A stretch of DNA of 64,000 bases. It comes from Asticcacaulis sp. MM231 (GTDB lineage: Bacteria > Pseudomonadota > Alphaproteobacteria > Caulobacterales > Caulobacteraceae). The number at the start of each line of letters is the position of its first letter. Positions within the stretch are counted from its first letter, which is position 1. This document shows, piece after piece, positions 62,159-64,000 of this stretch. The stretch is from assembly GCF_964186625.1 (NCBI RefSeq), contig NZ_OZ075108.1:1302001-1366000 (forward strand). The letters run 5' to 3'. Under the pieces are notes generated by a model. It did no database searches. It had not been told where the DNA came from and saw nothing but the letters and a program-made list of their open reading frames with translations. The position numbers were made by a program, and so were the translations under genes.

Positions 62159-63175
62159 ATGAGTCTCATCACCCAGCAACTCCCTGTCATCGAGGGGATC
62201 GACCGCGCACGTTTTGAAAATGAGATATTTCCGGGCGGCAAGCCTGTCATCATGAAGGGGCTGGTCGCCGAGTGGCCAGCGGTCAAGGCGGCGCAAACCT
62301 CCAACCGCGCGGTGGCAGAGTACATCTCGGCCATGGATACGACCGGACAAATGGTCAATATCAGCGTGCTGTCGGCGACAAAGCAGGGGCGGTTTTTCTA
62401 CAATGACGAGTTGTCCGGCTATAACTTCATGGGTGATCGCAATCGTATCAGCAACCTGCTGGGCTGGCTGCTGGAAAATGGCGAGCGCGAGGATATGGTG
62501 ACGCTCTATGCGCAGGCCATTCCACTCACATCACTGATGCCGGCTTTTGACCGCGCCAACCCGATGGATCTGGTCAGTCCGACCTTCGGCGCCAAGATGT
62601 GGGTGGGGAACAAGGTTCGCACCCAGACCCATTTCGATCCGTCGCACAATATCGCCTGTCTGGTGGCCGGCAAACGTCGCTTCACCCTGTTCCCACCAGA
62701 ACAGATCGACAATCTCTATCCGGGCCCGTTTGACTTCGCGCCTGGCAATATCCCGGTCAGCATGGCCGCGATCGAGGAGCCGGATTTCGAGCGCTACCCG
62801 CTTTTGGAAGAGGCGCTGAAGCATGCGCAATACGGTGATCTCGAACCGGGCGACGCCATCTTCATCCCCTATGCCTGGTGGCACCACGTCCAGTCGCAGA
62901 CCGGCTTCAATGTCCTCGTCAATTACTGGTGGAACAGCAATATGACGGACTGGGTATCGCCGGTTGGCGCGCTTTACGCCGCGATACTGGCCGTGCGCGA
63001 TCTGCCGTCGGCCGAAAAGCAATTCTGGCAGAAGGTCATGCAGCGCTATGTCTTCGATGATCCTGAAGCAGCGGCGGCGCACCTGCCCGAAAGCGGACGC
63101 TATGCGTTCGGTAAGATGACCAAGGCTTTACGTGAGCGTCTGCGCGGTCTGATCAAGACGACGCTGAGGCTGTAA
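62159..63175 (+). CDS. JmjC/cupin_8-type Fe(II) oxygenase-like protein
   Basis: A 338-residue protein with ENEIFPGGKPVIMKGLVAEWPA at the start, cited as GGKPVIMKGL, and the cupin iron motif HFDPSHNIACLVAG (His-x-Asp). The distal His is likely in WWHHVQSQ, and KRRFTLFPPEQIDNLYPG and the WVSPVGALYAAI region are typical of cupin_8 proteins. Family members hydroxylate proteins or small molecules with 2-oxoglutarate. Its start lies one base after the esterase stop, so it belongs to the GH3 operon; its role there is unknown. Confidence 0.85.
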   Translation: MSLITQQLPVIEGIDRARFENEIFPGGKPVIMKGLVAEWPAVKAAQTSNRAVAEYISAMDTTGQMVNISVLSATKQGRFFYNDELSGYNFMGDRNRISNLLGWLLENGEREDMVTLYAQAIPLTSLMPAFDRANPMDLVSPTFGAKMWVGNKVRTQTHFDPSHNIACLVAGKRRFTLFPPEQIDNLYPGPFDFAPGNIPVSMAAIEEPDFERYPLLEEALKHAQYGDLEPGDAIFIPYAWWHHVQSQTGFNVLVNYWWNSNMTDWVSPVGALYAAILAVRDLPSAEKQFWQKVMQRYVFDDPEAAAAHLPESGRYAFGKMTKALRERLRGLIKTTLRL

Positions 63176-63280
63176 AGATTACGCCTCGGATAAGTGTCAG
63201 AATTGGAAGCGGGAAGTGATGACGCAGATAAGCGAACCTTGCTATGTTAACCGCAATTATAAACCTGTCACGGCCTGATC

Positions 63281-64000
63281 ATGATGTCCCCCAGCGACCA
63301 CAATCTGAGACGCACGCTCAGTGACCTGATGCACGAGCGCAGCCTGCCCATCTACAAGACGCCCGTCGCTGTGCGCAGTTGGGTCTATCTGGTGCCGGAC
63401 GACCAGCGTGAGGCCGAGACCGCGTGGATCGACAGCCTTGAGCCGGGCGAGGCAGATCGCTGGCGGCTGGCGCGAATCGGCGAAACCCACGGCAGCATCT
63501 GGGAGCGACATGGCGAGTTCTCGACCTGGCTGCACTTTGACAACGACATCTCCATGGATGCCGCCACCAAAACGGAGCTGGGTTTTTGCCGGATACGGAC
63601 AGCGGATTTCGACTGGCTGGAAGGCGCGCCGGGCGAGGTTTTCCGCAGTGTTGAAATCTCGGTTCTGCCCTATGAGCCGAAGGAGGCGCAGCTTCAGAAG
63701 GTCATCGACCTGACGCAGGCCGTTTGCTGCGATGTGTTCGATGGCGCGGCGCGGATATGGTCGGATTTCCGCATGCACGAGGGCGGGGCGGGGCGCATCT
63801 ATGTGCAGGACAAGGGGCTGGAAAGCGACGAGGCGTCGCGCCTGCTGCAAACCCTGATCGAGATTGGTCATTACCGCAAGCTGGCGCTTCTGGGCTTCCC
63901 GGTGGCGCGCAACCTGATGGGCTGGCTGAAGGACGCCGAGGCGCGGCTGGCGGTGCTGACCTCGGATATGGCCAGCCAAAGCGCGTCGCAGGAACAGATA
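63281..64000 (+). CDS. DUF3422 family protein, N-terminal part
   Basis: The gene runs off the window; 240 residues are present. It reads LRRTLSDLMHERSLPIYKTP, EFSTWLHFDNDI, FRMHEGGAGRIYVQDKGL and LLGFPVARNLMGWLK, the typical order of DUF3422 proteins in Alphaproteobacteria. The family is cytosolic with two C-terminal membrane segments expected past the window. Function is unknown. Two adjacent ATG codons could start it; the ribosome binding site is weak. Confidence 0.8.
   Translation, partial: MMSPSDHNLRRTLSDLMHERSLPIYKTPVAVRSWVYLVPDDQREAETAWIDSLEPGEADRWRLARIGETHGSIWERHGEFSTWLHFDNDISMDAATKTELGFCRIRTADFDWLEGAPGEVFRSVEISVLPYEPKEAQLQKVIDLTQAVCCDVFDGAARIWSDFRMHEGGAGRIYVQDKGLESDEASRLLQTLIEIGHYRKLALLGFPVARNLMGWLKDAEARLAVLTSDMASQSASQEQI

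Noticed and set aside
63257..63979. A 240-codon minus-strand frame at the right edge
   Set aside because: The plus strand reads a clear DUF3422 protein that is open to the window end, so this is its shadow.

Overview
The window is high-GC chromosomal DNA of an alphaproteobacterium. Gene content and style fit Caulobacterales, most likely an Asticcacaulis- or Caulobacter-like species: many Tat-exported plant-polysaccharide hydrolases, class III formaldehyde detoxification, LacI-type operators of the kind known for Caulobacter xylose genes, and DUF3422, DUF1304 and OmpW housekeeping genes. The taxonomic call is an inference from gene content.

Layout. 1-24.7 kb is mostly core and metabolic: the end of a sensor kinase, glutathione peroxidase, rluA, a short-chain dehydrogenase, phoD behind a three-unit Pho box, a three-gene operon for alpha-hydroxyacids (hydroxyacid dehydrogenase, D-glycerate 3-kinase, lldD), a SYLF protein, an MFS carrier, osmC, a GT39-type glycosyltransferase, a Tat-exported phospholipase C, a GH31 plus carboxylesterase pair, a chemoreceptor, the formaldehyde pair frmA/fghA and a CorC/HlyC membrane protein.

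24.7-38.9 kb is a lower-GC genomic island of about 14 kb. It sits in the 3' end of a tRNA-Leu(CAA) gene, is bounded by 16-bp direct repeats of that tRNA end, and carries a P4-type tyrosine integrase next to the tRNA. Its cargo is a type I restriction-modification locus with two unusual extra genes: a predicted caspase-like His/Cys protein between hsdR and hsdM, and an HNH endonuclease overlapping the end of hsdS. hsdR has a +1 frameshift between its helicase motifs. The island also holds a membrane protein, a HAD hydrolase, a fused XRE-HTH/ECF-sigma regulator behind a highly structured intergenic region, an AlpA-type regulator and a DUF3800 remnant. This hsdR-caspase-hsdM-hsdS-HNH arrangement is the best candidate here for an undescribed system.

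38.9-49.7 kb returns to core sequence: acetyltransferases, a PhnA-like protein, catalase, a small membrane-protein/XRE-regulator operon behind three 18-bp operator repeats, a NagX-like acyltransferase and a three-gene envelope operon with an M48 protease whose signal peptide is out of frame. 49.7-63.2 kb is a hemicellulose cluster: GH5, GH74, a carbohydrate-binding protein, GH43, GH10, GH3, an SGNH esterase and a JmjC/cupin protein. The GH10 operon and the GH3 operon diverge from one perfect palindromic operator, and a related site lies before GH74. Together these enzymes could cut xylan and xyloglucan to monomers in the periplasm or at the cell surface. The GH10 gene has an in-frame stop at its third codon directly after a strong ribosome binding site. 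The window ends inside a DUF3422 gene.
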